Assembly: GCA_003013855.2 (NCBI GenBank)
Contig: ML058505.1
Location: 1,178,001 to 1,242,000 of the forward strand
Direction of reading: 5' to 3'
Source of the DNA: Liriodendron chinense
Taxonomy: Eukaryota; Streptophyta; Magnoliopsida; Magnoliales; Magnoliaceae
DNA length: 64,000 bases
Within the stretch, counting starts at the first letter, position 1, and every line of letters starts with the position of its first letter. Below are positions 33,508-45,276 of this stretch, piece after piece. The position numbers were made by a program, and so were the translations under genes. The notes under the pieces are model-generated. The model worked only from the letters and a program-made list of their open reading frames with translations. It had not been told where the DNA came from and did not search any database.

Positions 33508-33986
33508 TTATTAAAAATTTAATGGCTCACACATGACATTAGTAATAAGAGAAGCATGGTGAATGATTTGGATCAACCACATGACCGTCAAGTGAGGGCC
33601 GCTGGAATGGGAGTGTATAACTCCTTTTTACACTAAAAAGTATCAAGACTCTTCTATTAAAAGAGCCATAAGAAGTATGACGTTTTCTTCGATGGAGGAG
33701 GTGCAAATAGGTGAGCTATGGGGTTGGAAATCCAACGATGGATAGAGTTTTTCACCAACATTTAACCCTATTAAAGTGTCTTTTGATCCCTTATTCATAA
33801 CTTCAATTCAAAGAGTAAAATTCTCATTATCTGGCGAGGTGAACGGAGTGGAAGATTTGAGTTTCAGCAATGTATCTGACATTATCACAAGTTATAATGA
33901 AGATAAGATCAGGTACATTTTACACCATAATCCCCTTATAATGGATGCATGGGATGCATGATTTGTGCGTCTACAATTTCATTACA
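33508..33986 (+). mobile_element. 5' LTR of an old plus-strand Copia
   Basis: About 480 bp, homologous to 47,026-47,496. Shared blocks include 'tcacacatgacattag'/'tcacacatgacactaa', 'aatgggagtgtataactc', 'tcgatggaggagg'/'tcgaagaaggcg' and 'atttcattaca' at the end. Directly after it, 'ttatatcaaaga' at 33,989-34,000 is a decayed initiator-methionine tRNA primer-binding site. The initial TG has eroded. Confidence 0.75.
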
Positions 33987-34000
33987 TTTTATATCAAAGA

Positions 34001-35699
34001 AACTCATGCATCCACCATAGTGGATTCAAGCTTAGCCATTGATTCCTTCAACTAAATGGATCTCACATCACCTTGTTGTACCACCTTACTTAGTGCACGA
34101 GCATTGACAAATTTTCATGGTTATTGTGAGCAACGCCAACTAAGATCTGTGCCTAGCGACGCTTCTAGTGACCATAAGTGGACCAATGAATATCGAGGAA
34201 TTAATAACAATTACTTGTGATGATTTTGACCATTATGAATTGAGGAAAGTGCTTGAATCTAGCATCGTATAATATATATATATTCTTAGATACTAATTGT
34301 GATAAATGATTTGATGACTAACCATGTGATGAGTATCCATGTAGGACCCCATATATATGATGTAATTTGGTGAGGATTTTTAGATGATATGTAAACATTG
34401 GGCCTCCTTTTGGACCTGTTTATTTTGCACACTTATGTTGTGCATTGAGGGATCGATTTTTGGCTAATTATTTTACCTAGGTCAATGATAATCCATATCT
34501 TTAGTAAGTTATAATATAAATTTTTTGAAAGTTTTTAGTTGAAATATACGAATTGGGCATGTTCACTAGTCGTTGATAAATAACTATATGTGTTTGTTGT
34601 CATATGCATCAAATGATTGGAGAGTGGTTATATTTAAACTTAGATCACATAGAAATTAGAAAGGTTTATATTAAAATATGTCAGGATAACTTTAGATTTA
34701 CAACATTGGTCACTTAGGTATATTTTGTATTAGCCAATTGAAATGGACAAATATATGTGCATCGTACCCATCCAATCATTAAGGGTCCAAACATTGCAAG
34801 TGGCTAGACAGACTACAGTAAAAGTGACCTGTATGGCTAAATTTATCTGTCTATTTGTTCAATGGATATTGAGAATATCTGTTAGGGATAATTGATTGGG
34901 TGGGATCTTAGCTTTTACGAATTAGAGGGTACTCTTAGCTGAGTGTTCCATTAAAGTACCCGTGACTAAGGATCCATTAATACTTAGATTCAAGGGCATG
35001 ACTTAAGCGTTGTGCGTTAGAGATCTATAAAGTGATGTTTGTCTCCAAATAGGCATTATTCAACCCCAAAGGAGGTTGTCGTATGGCTAGAGCCAAATGG
35101 GGTGGGGTGGATGGAGTTAACAGCATGAGATCAAATAGTTTATCTTACCACAAAGGTGTTAAATTGTTTAAGCATACATTGTTAACATACAACCAGCCTC
35201 ATATTTTGAAGACCGCTTGCGTGTTGTGATTTTAGTTCAAAGGAAGGGGTCGTAATGATGCATTAGGTTTCACACCTGGATTTGATAACTAGGTCCATCG
35301 TCTTGCGTAATCTAATCGATTGCCTCGTTGATTAGATAAAATTTAGTACATTAAAGTATCTTCTATGATACTTAAGATTAATACGTTTTTCCTTTAATAT
35401 AAGATATTGTACCTTTCATATAGTTATGAATATTAGATTCATTCTCTCAACTTAAAGGCATTCTTACCCTTAATGGTTTAACTTTTTATAATAAAATAAG
35501 GCATTAAAAATTACTCTTACATGTATGGAATTAGACTTAGCTCTGAATGAGGATTAGCCTCCAAAACTCCTAAATCTGGCCTTGCCTATGATATTCCTAA
35601 ATATAATAAGTGAGAACCGGTGAATAAGCTAGGTGTAAGATTATCAGACATTTCATTCCTAAGTTAAGATTATCAAACATTTCATTCCTAAGTATTTTC
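34001..35699 (+). other. Leader and 5' gag region of the old Copia, too decayed to read
   Basis: Lies between the primer-binding site and the recognisable gag. I could not follow a reading frame or a known motif here. Other insertions within it are possible. Confidence 0.35.
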
Positions 35700-36059
35700 G
35701 TGAAAGTATACTCAAGAAAAAAAAACTCGAAAGAATTAATCAAAAAAATCATAAAGAGGTTCAACAAATCCAATAATGCAAAAATTATAACAATTCTAAC
35801 TAAATTCGTACCTCTCAAACATAATGACAATAAAATTAATGAATATATTATAAAGATGAACGACCTTGCGGCTAAGTCAAAGACACTTTAGTTAAACATT
35901 TCAAAAGGCTTAGTGGTCTATTTTGTACTGATATCTCTTATTTTCAGTTTTAGCACTTTTAATATTAATTATAACATCCAAAAGGAAAAATAAACATTGA
36001 TTATGTTAATATCACACTGTGTGCAAGAAGAAAAAAGACTTAGGCATGAACAACTAGAT
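35700..36059 (+). pseudogene. Copia gag (UBN2-type) remnant, 5' of the insertion
   Basis: One frame reads KINEYIIKMNDLAAKSKTL, stop, then an ordered stretch ending LISHCVQEEKRLRHEQLD. These are the typical C-terminal gag blocks of plant Copia elements (the YNxQKEKW and EEERLK regions). Two in-frame stops are visible. The frame is cut at 36,059 by the LTR of the minus-strand Copia and resumes at about 45,282. Confidence 0.8.
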
Positions 36060-36279
36060 TGTTGACAGAGAATAAAGGAAGAATATCTTATTCTAATATG
36101 ATGATTATGAACTATATAACGAGCCTATTTATAGGCTTAGATGGTAAGCTTAGATGATAGGTGGAGAGTACAGTACAAGTGTAGTACAATAGGTATACAA
36201 TATATGGTAGGTGTTGTAAAAAAGTACAATGTAAGGCCTAGTACATGGGCCTAGTATATGGGCCTACTATACACTAATA
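36060..36279 (-). mobile_element. 3' LTR of the minus-strand Copia
   Basis: 220 bp. The plus strand starts TGTTGACAGAGAATAAAGG and ends ATACACTAATA. It matches 45,060-45,276 with few differences; the final A in CTAATA replaces the CTAACA of the other copy. The flanking 5-mers tagat and caaat agree at only three positions, so the target duplication is eroded. Confidence 0.9.
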
Positions 36280-36294
36280 TCCCCCCTCAAACTC
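36280..36294 (-). other. Polypurine tract of the minus-strand Copia
   Basis: On the minus strand GAGTTTGAGGGGGGA abuts the 3' LTR, the expected site of plus-strand DNA priming. Confidence 0.85.
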
Positions 36295-36783
36295 AAGGAG
36301 GTTGAATAAAAACTAACTTAAATTTGGAAACCAAGTCTTGGAAACACCCTAACAGATATGCTTTGGTAAAGATATCAGCAGTTTGGTCAGCAGACGTAAT
36401 AGAAAGGAGACGCAAAGTGTCATTGCCAATATGTTGACGAACAAAGTGACAGTCAATCTCTATGTGTTTGGTGCGCTCATGGAAGACATCATTGTGGGCA
36501 ATCTGAATAGCACTCTAATTATCACAGTAAAGAACAGTGGCAGTAGAATGTGAAACACCTATTTTCTCGAGTAACCAACGAAGCCAAAGGAGTTATTGAG
36601 TAGTGTCGGCAAGAGCACGATATTCAGCATCAGTGTTTAACCTTGCAGTGACAATTTGTTTCTTGCTTCACCAAGAGATGAGCGAGTCTCCTAAGAAAAA
36701 GCAAAAACCTGTAAGTAGAAGGGCGATCAGTGGGATCACTTGCCCAATCAGCATCCAAGTAGGCAAGCAACTCAAGAGAAGAG
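36295..36783 (-). pseudogene. Copia RNase H, distal part (minus-strand element)
   Basis: AYLDADWASDPTDR is read at 36,764-36,723, the first conserved RNase H block of Copia. Toward 36,300 come recognisable but frameshifted blocks corresponding to the AEYRAL, CDN and HIEIDCHF regions. Several stops are present. It is joined in the ancestral element to 40,258, but a 3.47-kb insertion separates them. Confidence 0.8.
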
Positions 36784-39700
36784 TGTAACGCCCCGAATTT
36801 TCGCTAACTTGGGAATCAAAAGTCCTTAGGCGTTCCTTTTGACTTTTCGATTTGAATGCATATTCGTGTGAGTGTTCACACTTATTTGGGACCAAAACAA
36901 ATGATTTTGCCCAAGAAAATGAAGGAACTAGCTTAAGAGTGAAGAAGCTTGTAATTCGGAAGAGTTTTCCAACGATCGAATTGACTCAGGTATGTCGCTG
37001 TCTGTAGAGACTAAGTAAAGAACCCTGAATTATCAATCTACTCGTAGATCGACCCAACCATCATGAATATTTTATCGGACCTTGGAGTTTTAGCCTATTT
37101 TTTGTATTTTTGAACGATTTAGATTTGGCAAAAATCCTCTCTTTCAAAAGGCGCCATGTTTTGGAAATGCCAAAAAGTTGCGAATTGTACTTGGAGTAAA
37201 AAATCAAAATCTTTATTATTGGAAATTTGATTTTCTAGTATTTTTTATTGAATCCAAATGGGGGGTACTTCTTTATTTACATGAAATAACTTAAAGTTAA
37301 TGGAAACATAAAAATAAACATGACATTTACTTGAAACATTTATGTAAATAAGCAGACACTGTCTAGGGAGTCAGTGGAACTGTGTGCTTGCAGAAAACTG
37401 GGCAAGCAGAAGAATTTCTGAACAGTAGGCTTCAGTGCACCGAAAAAGCCTTCGGTGCACCGAAGGAGGCCTTTGATTTGAGCCGACCAAACGAGATCGT
37501 ATCGAAGCGGGGTTTGAAACAGTGGCTTCGGCGCACCGAGGAAGATCTTCGGCACACCGAAGGTTTGTCCACCGAGCTTCGACCCGAGCCGAAGGAGCTT
37601 CGGTCCGAGCCGAAGTACTCTGTCCAATACGTAATTTTTTGAAGTTTTGGGGCTTCGGCGCACCGAAGGGGACCTTCAGCGCACTGAACCCGTCAGGTAT
37701 TGTTTTTAAAAATGGGGTTATAAACCCCATTCTCTCTCTCTTTCTCATTTCTTTCTTTCTCTCATTTCTCTCCTTCATCTTCTTTTCCCCCAAGCTCCTA
37801 AGCTCCCCTAGCTTCCTTCTTCTCTTCTCAAACCCCATTCCTTCCTCAAATCCTCCACCATGCTCATGAAAATCTTGGATTTTCAAGCTCTCTCCGGCCT
37901 CCACCTCCGTTCCTGCTTCTCCCGGCCAAGATTTGATAACCTAGGGTCGAAATTCTCCTCCCCATGCTAGGTAAGGTGTTCATCTACCTCTTCTTTTCCT
38001 ATTCCTTCTGTTTTTCTCATTTTTGGACTATTAGGGTTAGAAACCCCTATTTGTTTCTAACGAAACCCTAACCCTAGAGTTCCTCTTGCTAAGGTTTAGG
38101 ATCCCGACCATCGATTGAGCGTGGCCCACGCTTTGTAGAAGCCCCATCCGAGCTCGACTCCGTTGGGATTCCGACGGTCCATCAAATTTGGGCCCCGATT
38201 CGTTGAATCGATTTAGGGTTTTTTCAAATTTGAGATACCAAAATCCTAAACCCTAATTAGACATTTAATTAAATTAAACCCTAATTAAGTAACACTAGAT
38301 TTGCGATTCATTGTAGGTAATTGAGGTGTTTCTCAATTTCCGGCGTTCGGGCCGTATTCGAATCGTCGAATTTCAATCCTAAGGTGAAGATCTACCCTCA
38401 AGCTTACTCTCGACAAATCTTAATTAATGATTAGTTGAATTTATATGTTAATTGTTGATGTGTGCATAACATGTTCGATGAAATGCCTCTATGGTTGTTT
38501 GATTGATAACATGCTCGATGAAATGCCTGAATGATATAAATTTTACAATATTGTAATATATTTATGCTTGTGGATGTATGTGGCGCCCTGTGTCATCCGG
38601 GTCCTTTGGATCGGTCGGGCTAGTCGGTCGGGCCAGGTGCTTAGATATGTTTATGATTAGGTATTTAATAACCTAAATTGTTATTATAATACGTTACGTG
38701 TTGATTTGGATTAAGCTCTGAAAAACCGTTGATATAATATACTGTTTGCCACTAGGTTGGCAGTCACGGACTTATTCGATCGACTAGGCGGGATATGGTC
38801 AATCGACAATAGCCATTGTTGGTTGTCGTCATCCACTTAGGTCCATCGAATAAGCCCCATTCAGAGTTAATTATTCTTGTATTTCATACTTGAATCACAC
38901 TATATGGAATCTAGAATACCATCGTTCCCACTGTGAATAGTCCACTTAAAACCATACTGCGACTCGATCCACCAAGTCTCATGAGCCAGGCATGGTGGTA
39001 TGGGACACCGTGTCTGAGCTGTCGGCCTACGCTGGGGTGGTACCTCCCCGTAATGACCAGTGAGCATTGACAGGGGTGACTGATTTTTGTTCGAATGGTC
39101 CTCGTGACAAATGTGACCCTGGCCGATGTTTGCGTGCTTGTGCACCATTTGAACGACCCGGGCGTGCATTGGGATAATTTCGAGTGAAACACCCGCACTT
39201 CTGAATAAATTAATCGTATTTGATATTTGGGATATGAGACCTTCCGCTTTGATTTGGGCGTGGCTGACGAGTCACAGTCGAACCAAGCTTTCATGGTAGG
39301 ATAACTCAACCTTGGATCAAGGGGTTACTGGCGATGATTGGCGACGCATCGTAGGGAGCCAGATAGTCCCGGTTAGACTTTACAATACGATGTGGTATTC
39401 TGGCTTCACCAATTTGCTGAATGAATTGGACTAATAAATACTTTAATTAATCATGCATACATGACATTGCATTTGAGGGAGACTCGTGTAGCCTGGTTGC
39501 TTGATGTAGTGCTAGCGCTACCTTGAGCACCTCATGTCATTTCTCTGTGTCATCCGGGCTGTGTACTCAGTCACGACTTACGACCTGTTAGACAGGTGGA
39601 CTATGGATTCTGATACCAGTTGGTCGGGCCAGGGCTTGCCCGGGACATACATTGTGTGCGAAATCATGACATCCATGCATTTATTCAACTAGCCTAGGAT

Positions 39701-40257
39701 GATGTATGATTTGTATGTGGACATTACCTTAACTTGTTTGATTTGACAACATGCTTAAGAATAATACACCTATATGAACCTGTTTATGATTTAAATATCT
39801 TGAGTCTAACCTTGGGGTTATTTCTTCACTATGTTGGCGTTTTGACTCATTCTATTTAACATATGCAGATGTCTCAAGAATAAGACCAGTTGGTGGCGCG
39901 CACAGGCACCTTATAATCTTTTAGCTTCGTCCTTTTCGGTATATGTATTTTTCTTTCCTATTACTTTTATTGCGATTCGTATAATACTCATATGGGCTTA
40001 CACTGCGATTGAATTGTACATCTAGGGTGTTAGCCCTATATTTTTTTATTTAGTTACCTCCGCTTTGCTTATGATCCACTAATTGAAATGCGTTACTCTG
40101 ATTATTTGTGAATGGAATGAATGTAAATTTGATTGAGGACACACGTGGGTGCATTTTCCATGTGTGGCATTCCTAAAATACCATTTTACTAAGTTAACAC
40201 TCAGGAACTCGGGATCAGAGTCTCCGTACTCGGGTGCCAAAATTTCAGGTTGTTACA
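36784..40257 (+). mobile_element. TGTAACG-family solo-LTR-like element with AAGAG duplications
   Basis: 3,474 bp inserted in the RNase H of the minus-strand Copia. The ends are TGTAACGCCCCGAATTTTCG and CAGGTTGTTACA, with inverted TGTAAC/GTTACA tips. Perfect 5-bp duplications AAGAG lie at 36,779-36,783 and 40,258-40,262. No gag, pol, PBS or second LTR is present. It contains a cluster of CTTCGGTGCACCGAAG-type palindromes (37,430-37,690), a pyrimidine-rich tract (37,730-37,800) and long non-coding sequence. Very long LTRs are known in some Gypsy lineages, and I infer a solo LTR of such an element. A non-autonomous unit is the alternative. Confidence 0.85.
37430..37690. repeat. Cluster of CTTCGGTGCACCGAAG-type palindromes
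   Basis: At least six variants of 'cttcggtgcaccgaagg' and 'gagcttcggtccgagccgaa' in 260 bp. The equivalent positions of the older copy (26,475-26,640) carry decayed versions such as 'cttcggcacaccgaatg'. Confidence 0.85.
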
Positions 40258-43200
40258 AAGAGGTTGAAGAAAAATGAAGTCCATGAAACAATGTGTCTTT
40301 GATATAATGAAGGATGCACAAGACAGCAGCAAAATGAGTAGAGCGGGGAGCCAACATGAATTGGCTAACTAGGTGAACAGCATAGGCGATGTCAGGACGA
40401 GTAACAGTGAGATAGATAAGGCTGCCAACCAACTATTGATAGAGGGTGGCATCACTCAATAAAGTTCCGTTAAGAGGAGTGAGACAAACATTAGGCTCGA
40501 GAAGAGTGAAGGCAGTCTTAGTATCCGTGAGACTAGCACGATTTAGAAGATCAGAAGCGTACTTAGCTTGTGAGAGATAGTAGCAATGAAAATCAGATGA
40601 AATCTCAAAGCCCAAAAAATAATTGAGAGATCCAAGATCCTTCATTTCAAAGTGGTGACTAAGGAACTATTTAAGAGCAAGATGATGGCAAGGTCATCGC
40701 CAGTAATGATCATGTCATCAACATAGAGTAGAAGAAGAGTAGTGTCATGCTCAGTTTTGTAAATAAAAAGTGCAGAATCATAGGGACTAGAGGCGAAGCT
40801 AATATCTCCAATAACAGTACTGAACTTAGCAAACCATGCCCGTGGAGCTTGCTTAAGACTATACAGAGCTCAATGAAGTTTACAGACCTTATGTGGAGGA
40901 TGATCATAGCTTGGAGGAGGTTGCATGTAGACTTTGTCAGTGAGATCGCCATTGAGAAACGCATTTTTGAAATCTATTTGGAATAAATTCTACTTACGAA
41001 CTACAGCAATTGCAAGGAGGTTATGAACTAAAGTGATACGAGCAACATGAGCAAATGCCTCATAGTGAATTCCATGTTTTTGAGTGAAGCCCTTGGCCAC
41101 CAAACGGGCTTTATAGCGTTCTATGGAACCATCGGATCTAGTCTTGATTTTGTAAACTCATTTACATCCAACCGCCGTTTTACCAGAAAGAAGATCAACC
41201 AAATCCCAAGTCCGAGTTTTGTGTAAAGCCTGCAATTCTTTAGACATTGCTTGCTGCCAAAGAGGATTAGATCGAGCTTCACGGTAGGATTGAGGTTTAT
41301 GATGAGAGAGTATAGTGGAAAAGCAGTGAAAGTCACGAAGATGAACAGAAGGTTCTCTTACCCGAGTAGAACGACGAAGTGGGGGATTAGAATCATCAAT
41401 AGAAGGGGCAGGAACAGGAGCAAGAGCAGTGGTAGGAGTAGGATCATCATACAGAGCAGGCGTCTTAGGAAGATCTGTAAGTGTGAGGTCAGACCCTGTA
41501 TCAACATCATAAGAAAATAATGTAACAGAGGAATCGATAAAGAAGGATGGAGTATGAACTCATGGGAGATGGAATTTGAATAGTGAAGAGAACATCTTAT
41601 GTTCCCAAAAGATAACATGACGAGAGATATGAAGACGTTTGGAGAGAGGATCCCAACACCTATAGCCTTTGTTTGCTATACCATAACCCAAGAAGCAGCA
41701 GAGAATGGGCCTGAGGTTCTAACTTAGTACATTCATGGGGCTGAAGTAAAACAAAGCAAGCACATCCAAAAACTCGAAGATAACTATAGTTAGGAGAATG
41801 GTCATACAAATGTTCATAGGGAGTTTGATTTGTCAATGACAGGAGAGGGAACACGGTTGATAACATAGGCAACAGTGAGAGCGGCTTCTCCCCAAAAATG
41901 TTCAGGATAAGAAGAAGAGATGAGAAGAGCATCAACTGTGTCCAAGATATAACAATGTTTACGTTCAGCGCGACCATTTTGTTGAGATGTTTTAGGACAT
42001 GAGCGGTGTGGAATGGTTCCTTGACTTTGAAGAAAGTTAAGAAATTTTGTGTATCTGTATTCCATGGTATTGTCTGCACAAAAGATTTTGATAGAATGCA
42101 AAAATTGGATTTTCACCATTTGGGCAAAGTCATAATAAATTTGTTTTAACTTAGAGCGATTATTCATAAAATACAACCAAATAAAACATGAATAATCATC
42201 AATGAAAATGACAAAATATTTTGACCCCCCCCCCCCCCCCCCCCCCCCATTGTAGTGGTGGGAGAAGGCCCCCAGATATTAGGGTGAATTAAATCAAAAG
42301 GTGTAGTAGAAACAGAATCACTTTTATTAAAAGATAAAGCAGGTTGTTTAGCAAGTTGACAAGATAAACAATCAATATGGTCATTGGTAACAGGACTAAG
42401 ATGACTACCAGAAACTAAAGAACATAGACACATGACCTAAGCAGGAGTGCCAAAGATTTAAAAAGGAAGTGGAAGAGGCTGACGCGGTAGACTGTACTGG
42501 AGAAGATAGTCAAGAAGGAGTGTGAAGATTGATGAGCTTGAACAGGCGTCCAACTTTACGGCCTATCCTAAGTATCTGTCCAGTCTGCGGATCCTGCACA
42601 TGACAACCAGTATGAGAAAAGATAATATTAAGGCCAAGTTCACATAGTTGACCAACAGAGATAAGGCTCAAGGTAAGCTTAGGTATGAGATATGTATCAG
42701 AAAGAGATATGTGAGGGTTGGAAACTTGTCCTATGTGACTGACATGTATATGCAAACCATCAGCAGTATGAATAATAGGGATATGAGAAGCAGGATTTTT
42801 AAAAAAGAAGGTAGTAGGATCAGATGCCATATGGTTACTACAGGCACAATCAAACAACCAAGAAGTACCTGAGGCAGCAGAAAGAGCAGTAGAAGGTTGA
42901 CTACTAGAATTGGAGAGGACTTATTTGAGGATAGATTTAAGTTCAATAACAGAGATTGACGGAGAAGAAGTGTTCAAAACTGGAGAATCCTCAGTAGCAG
43001 AAGCAGCAGTAGATCGGGATGTAGGCATGGAGTTGTGGTGTTGAGATTTTGATTGACTTCCTTTGGATCGAGAGTTGCGTGATTGTTTATTAGGATTGCG
43101 TGAGCAATCATCTTAATAATGATCGGATTCCAGTTTACGATAGAACTTGCAGACTCTAATAGGACAATCAAGTAGATAGTGACCAGTTTCGCGACAGTAC

Positions 43201-43907
43201 TTGTAGAATCTAGAGGAAGATTGTTCACCCATAGAATGATGAGTAGCAAGGACTGTGTCGGTATGCTGAGATTTCAAAGTACTGTGGCAAGTTTCTTCAG
43301 AGAGTAGTTCAGATACAGCACTGTCTAATGTGGGTAGAGGGTTGCGATGAGGTAATGCAGCTCGAATTAGGTTAGAAATCATCATGAAGAGCCATTAGAA
43401 AATGAGCCAAACGTTGCTAATCTCTGTACTTGGTAAATTGTGCAGTATCCTGAGAACAAGTCCATGTGGGTTCAAAAAGAGCCAATTGATCCCAAGTTGC
43501 ATGCATCTGACTATCAATAGATTGGACAGGTTCTTGACGCATATAATGAAGATGACTCAAAGGTTGATACTGATGAGAAAGATCAGATGTGGTGTAGCAT
43601 TGCTGCCAAGAAGTCCCTAAATGGCTTTGGCGGTTTCGAAATGGCCAAACTGAAGACTAATAAATGTGGTGGATGTGTTACGGAACCAAGTGATAATCTG
43701 ATGATTTTTGCTGTCCCAATCTTCGAGTCGATCGGCAAACATGACATCTGTTTCGTCTGTCCCTTGTTGTGGTTTTGTAATATACCTAGTAACATAGCGC
43801 CAAAGTTTACATCCTTTGAGAAAGCTAGTCATAGCTTAAGTTCAAAAGATGTAGTTTGGTCCATCCAAGATAGTCTGAATAGGTTGAGAAGTGTCGGATT
43901 TGTCCAT
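40258..43907 (-). pseudogene. Copia gag-pol remnant (minus-strand element)
   Basis: Domains in order from 43,907 downward: gag (WDSKNHQIITWFRNT), zinc knuckle (CRETGHYLLDC at about 43,190), protease (FDCACSNHMASDP, where the usual Asp-Ser-Gly is altered), integrase (CADNTMEYRYTKF; QQNGRAERKH; YLRVFGCACFV), reverse transcriptase (ARLVAKGFTQKHG-type block; YVDD at 40,725-40,714; MKDLGSLNYFLG) and the start of RNase H. Stops and frameshifts are frequent, including two in the first 20 gag codons. Domain order PR-INT-RT-RH identifies Copia. It is not functional. Confidence 0.88.
42225..42248. repeat. Run of 24 C inside the decayed integrase region
   Basis: Twenty-four consecutive C on the plus strand. 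In the minus frame it reads as poly-Gly within what was a short Gly codon run before the integrase core. It is either a slippage expansion or a local assembly problem. Confidence 0.9.
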
Positions 43908-45046
43908 GGTATGAAGAAACTGCATTAGGCTTGAGAAAATGAGGCAAAAGTGAGTAATAAATAGGGCCAAATTTAGCACAAGTCTAGAATACAATGTCGT
44001 TAGAGATCAGCCCATTAAATAGTTTGTTAAAAGAAAATGAGCCCCGATTATCATGTCCTTCAATAAACAACCACTGAAGTCGGTGTGAGCATTTAGTATA
44101 CCATTACAATCAGCAATCACAACAGCTGATTAAATCAACATTCAACAACCAGGTAACAAAGGGCCTGAAGTTTGGGTCACACTCCGAATAGTCGTGAGAT
44201 CTAAAGTTTGATCAGAGGATCAATGACAACAACAGACAATCTGAAACGGAGGCGCAGGATGACAACAATGGGTTTCTAGCAGAGAATGGAGTAGAGAACG
44301 CTGGCAACAATGGTGGGATGATGGAATTGGCTGTTGATGGAATGGGTTTTGCAGATCCGCGAGATCTGCACGAACAGGGATAATGGAATCTGGTTGTTGA
44401 AGGCTCGGGGGATGCTAGATCTGAGGCTGCTAGATCTATGGTTGAGCGGCAGAGGTGCAGGATGAGGCGCAATAGAGGCGCTTGATCGGACACGGATGTC
44501 GGACGATGAATACCGCTGGTGATGCCGAGCAGATTTTGGCGTCGGGCTGAGCAGATATCGGATCTGAGATGGCGATGACAGAGATTGTGACCTTTGCAAT
44601 GTGGCGGCCGGAGACGTTAATCGGCAGATCTGGATCTGAATCCAGATGCAACTGACTTGGTGTCTGGGTGGAAGGTGCGTTTGGATGATGTGCACTTGCA
44701 AGGGTAACCGCTGTAATTTGCAATGGCAATGAGGGCAATGGAGTGAAGTGCCTTGAAAGATGAGATGATGATCTGTGATATGAGTTTGCAACAGATGGGT
44801 TTGCCTTGATATGAGTTTGCAACAGATGAGTTTGGTATGGGTTTAATATGAGTTTGCAATAGGTGGGTTTGATATGGGTTTGTAACAGATGAGTTTGATA
44901 TGAGTTTGCAATAGGTGGATTTGATATGGGTTTGCAATAGAGGTGGGATAGGCTGTGATGGTGCAAATCTAAGCACGGCAGAGATACTCTGTAGTCAAAC
45001 AGGCTACAGTTGCAGGCACAAGATCTAGGGCTTGGATTAGAAACAA
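43908..45046 (-). other. Long leader of the minus-strand Copia
   Basis: 1.14 kb between the primer-binding site and gag. It has open frames of up to 210 codons on the minus strand, but composition is Ser/His/Pro/Leu-rich and no domain is seen. A tandem array at the LTR-proximal end is listed separately. It may be untranslated leader or captured sequence. Confidence 0.5.
44774..44945. repeat. Tandem array in the Copia leader, unit about 28-34 bp
   Basis: About five to six units of 'gatatgagtttgcaacagat' with 'gggttt' spacers, alternating 'aacagatgagttt' and 'aataggtgggttt'. On the minus strand the array is open and gives QTHLLQTHIKP-like repeats. Confidence 0.8.
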
Positions 45047-45059
45047 CTCTCTGATACCA
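45047..45059 (-). other. Primer-binding site of the minus-strand Copia
   Basis: Minus-strand TGGTATCAGAGAG directly after the 5' LTR, complementary to the 3' end of initiator-methionine tRNA. Confidence 0.88.
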
Positions 45060-45276
45060 TGTTGACAAAGAATAAAGGGAGAATATGTTATTCTAATATG
45101 ATGATTATAAACTATACAACGAGCCTATTTATAGGCTTAAATGGTAGGCTTAGATGGTAGGTGGAGAGTACAGTACAAGTATAGCACAATAGGTATACAA
45201 TAGATGTAGGTGTTATAAAAGTACAATGTAAGGCCTAGTACATGGGCCTAGTATATGGGCCTCCTATACACTAACA
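45060..45276 (-). mobile_element. 5' LTR of the minus-strand Copia
   Basis: 217 bp. The plus strand starts TGTTGACAAAGAATAAAGGG and ends TATACACTAACA. It is the partner of 36,060-36,279. The short LTR and the insertion in a gag of opposite orientation are clear. Confidence 0.9.

Noticed and set aside
37371..37904. 177-codon minus-strand frame and partners in other frames
   Set aside because: It lies in the CTTCGG palindromes and the pyrimidine tract of a solo-LTR-like element, and is Arg/Lys/Glu-rich because of the GA-rich complement.
44436..45068. 210-codon minus-strand open frame, the second-longest such frame in the window outside a recognised protein domain
   Set aside because: It begins inside the 5' LTR, runs through the primer-binding site and a tandem array, and has Ser/His/Leu-rich low-complexity sequence without a domain. 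I treat it as retrotransposon leader.
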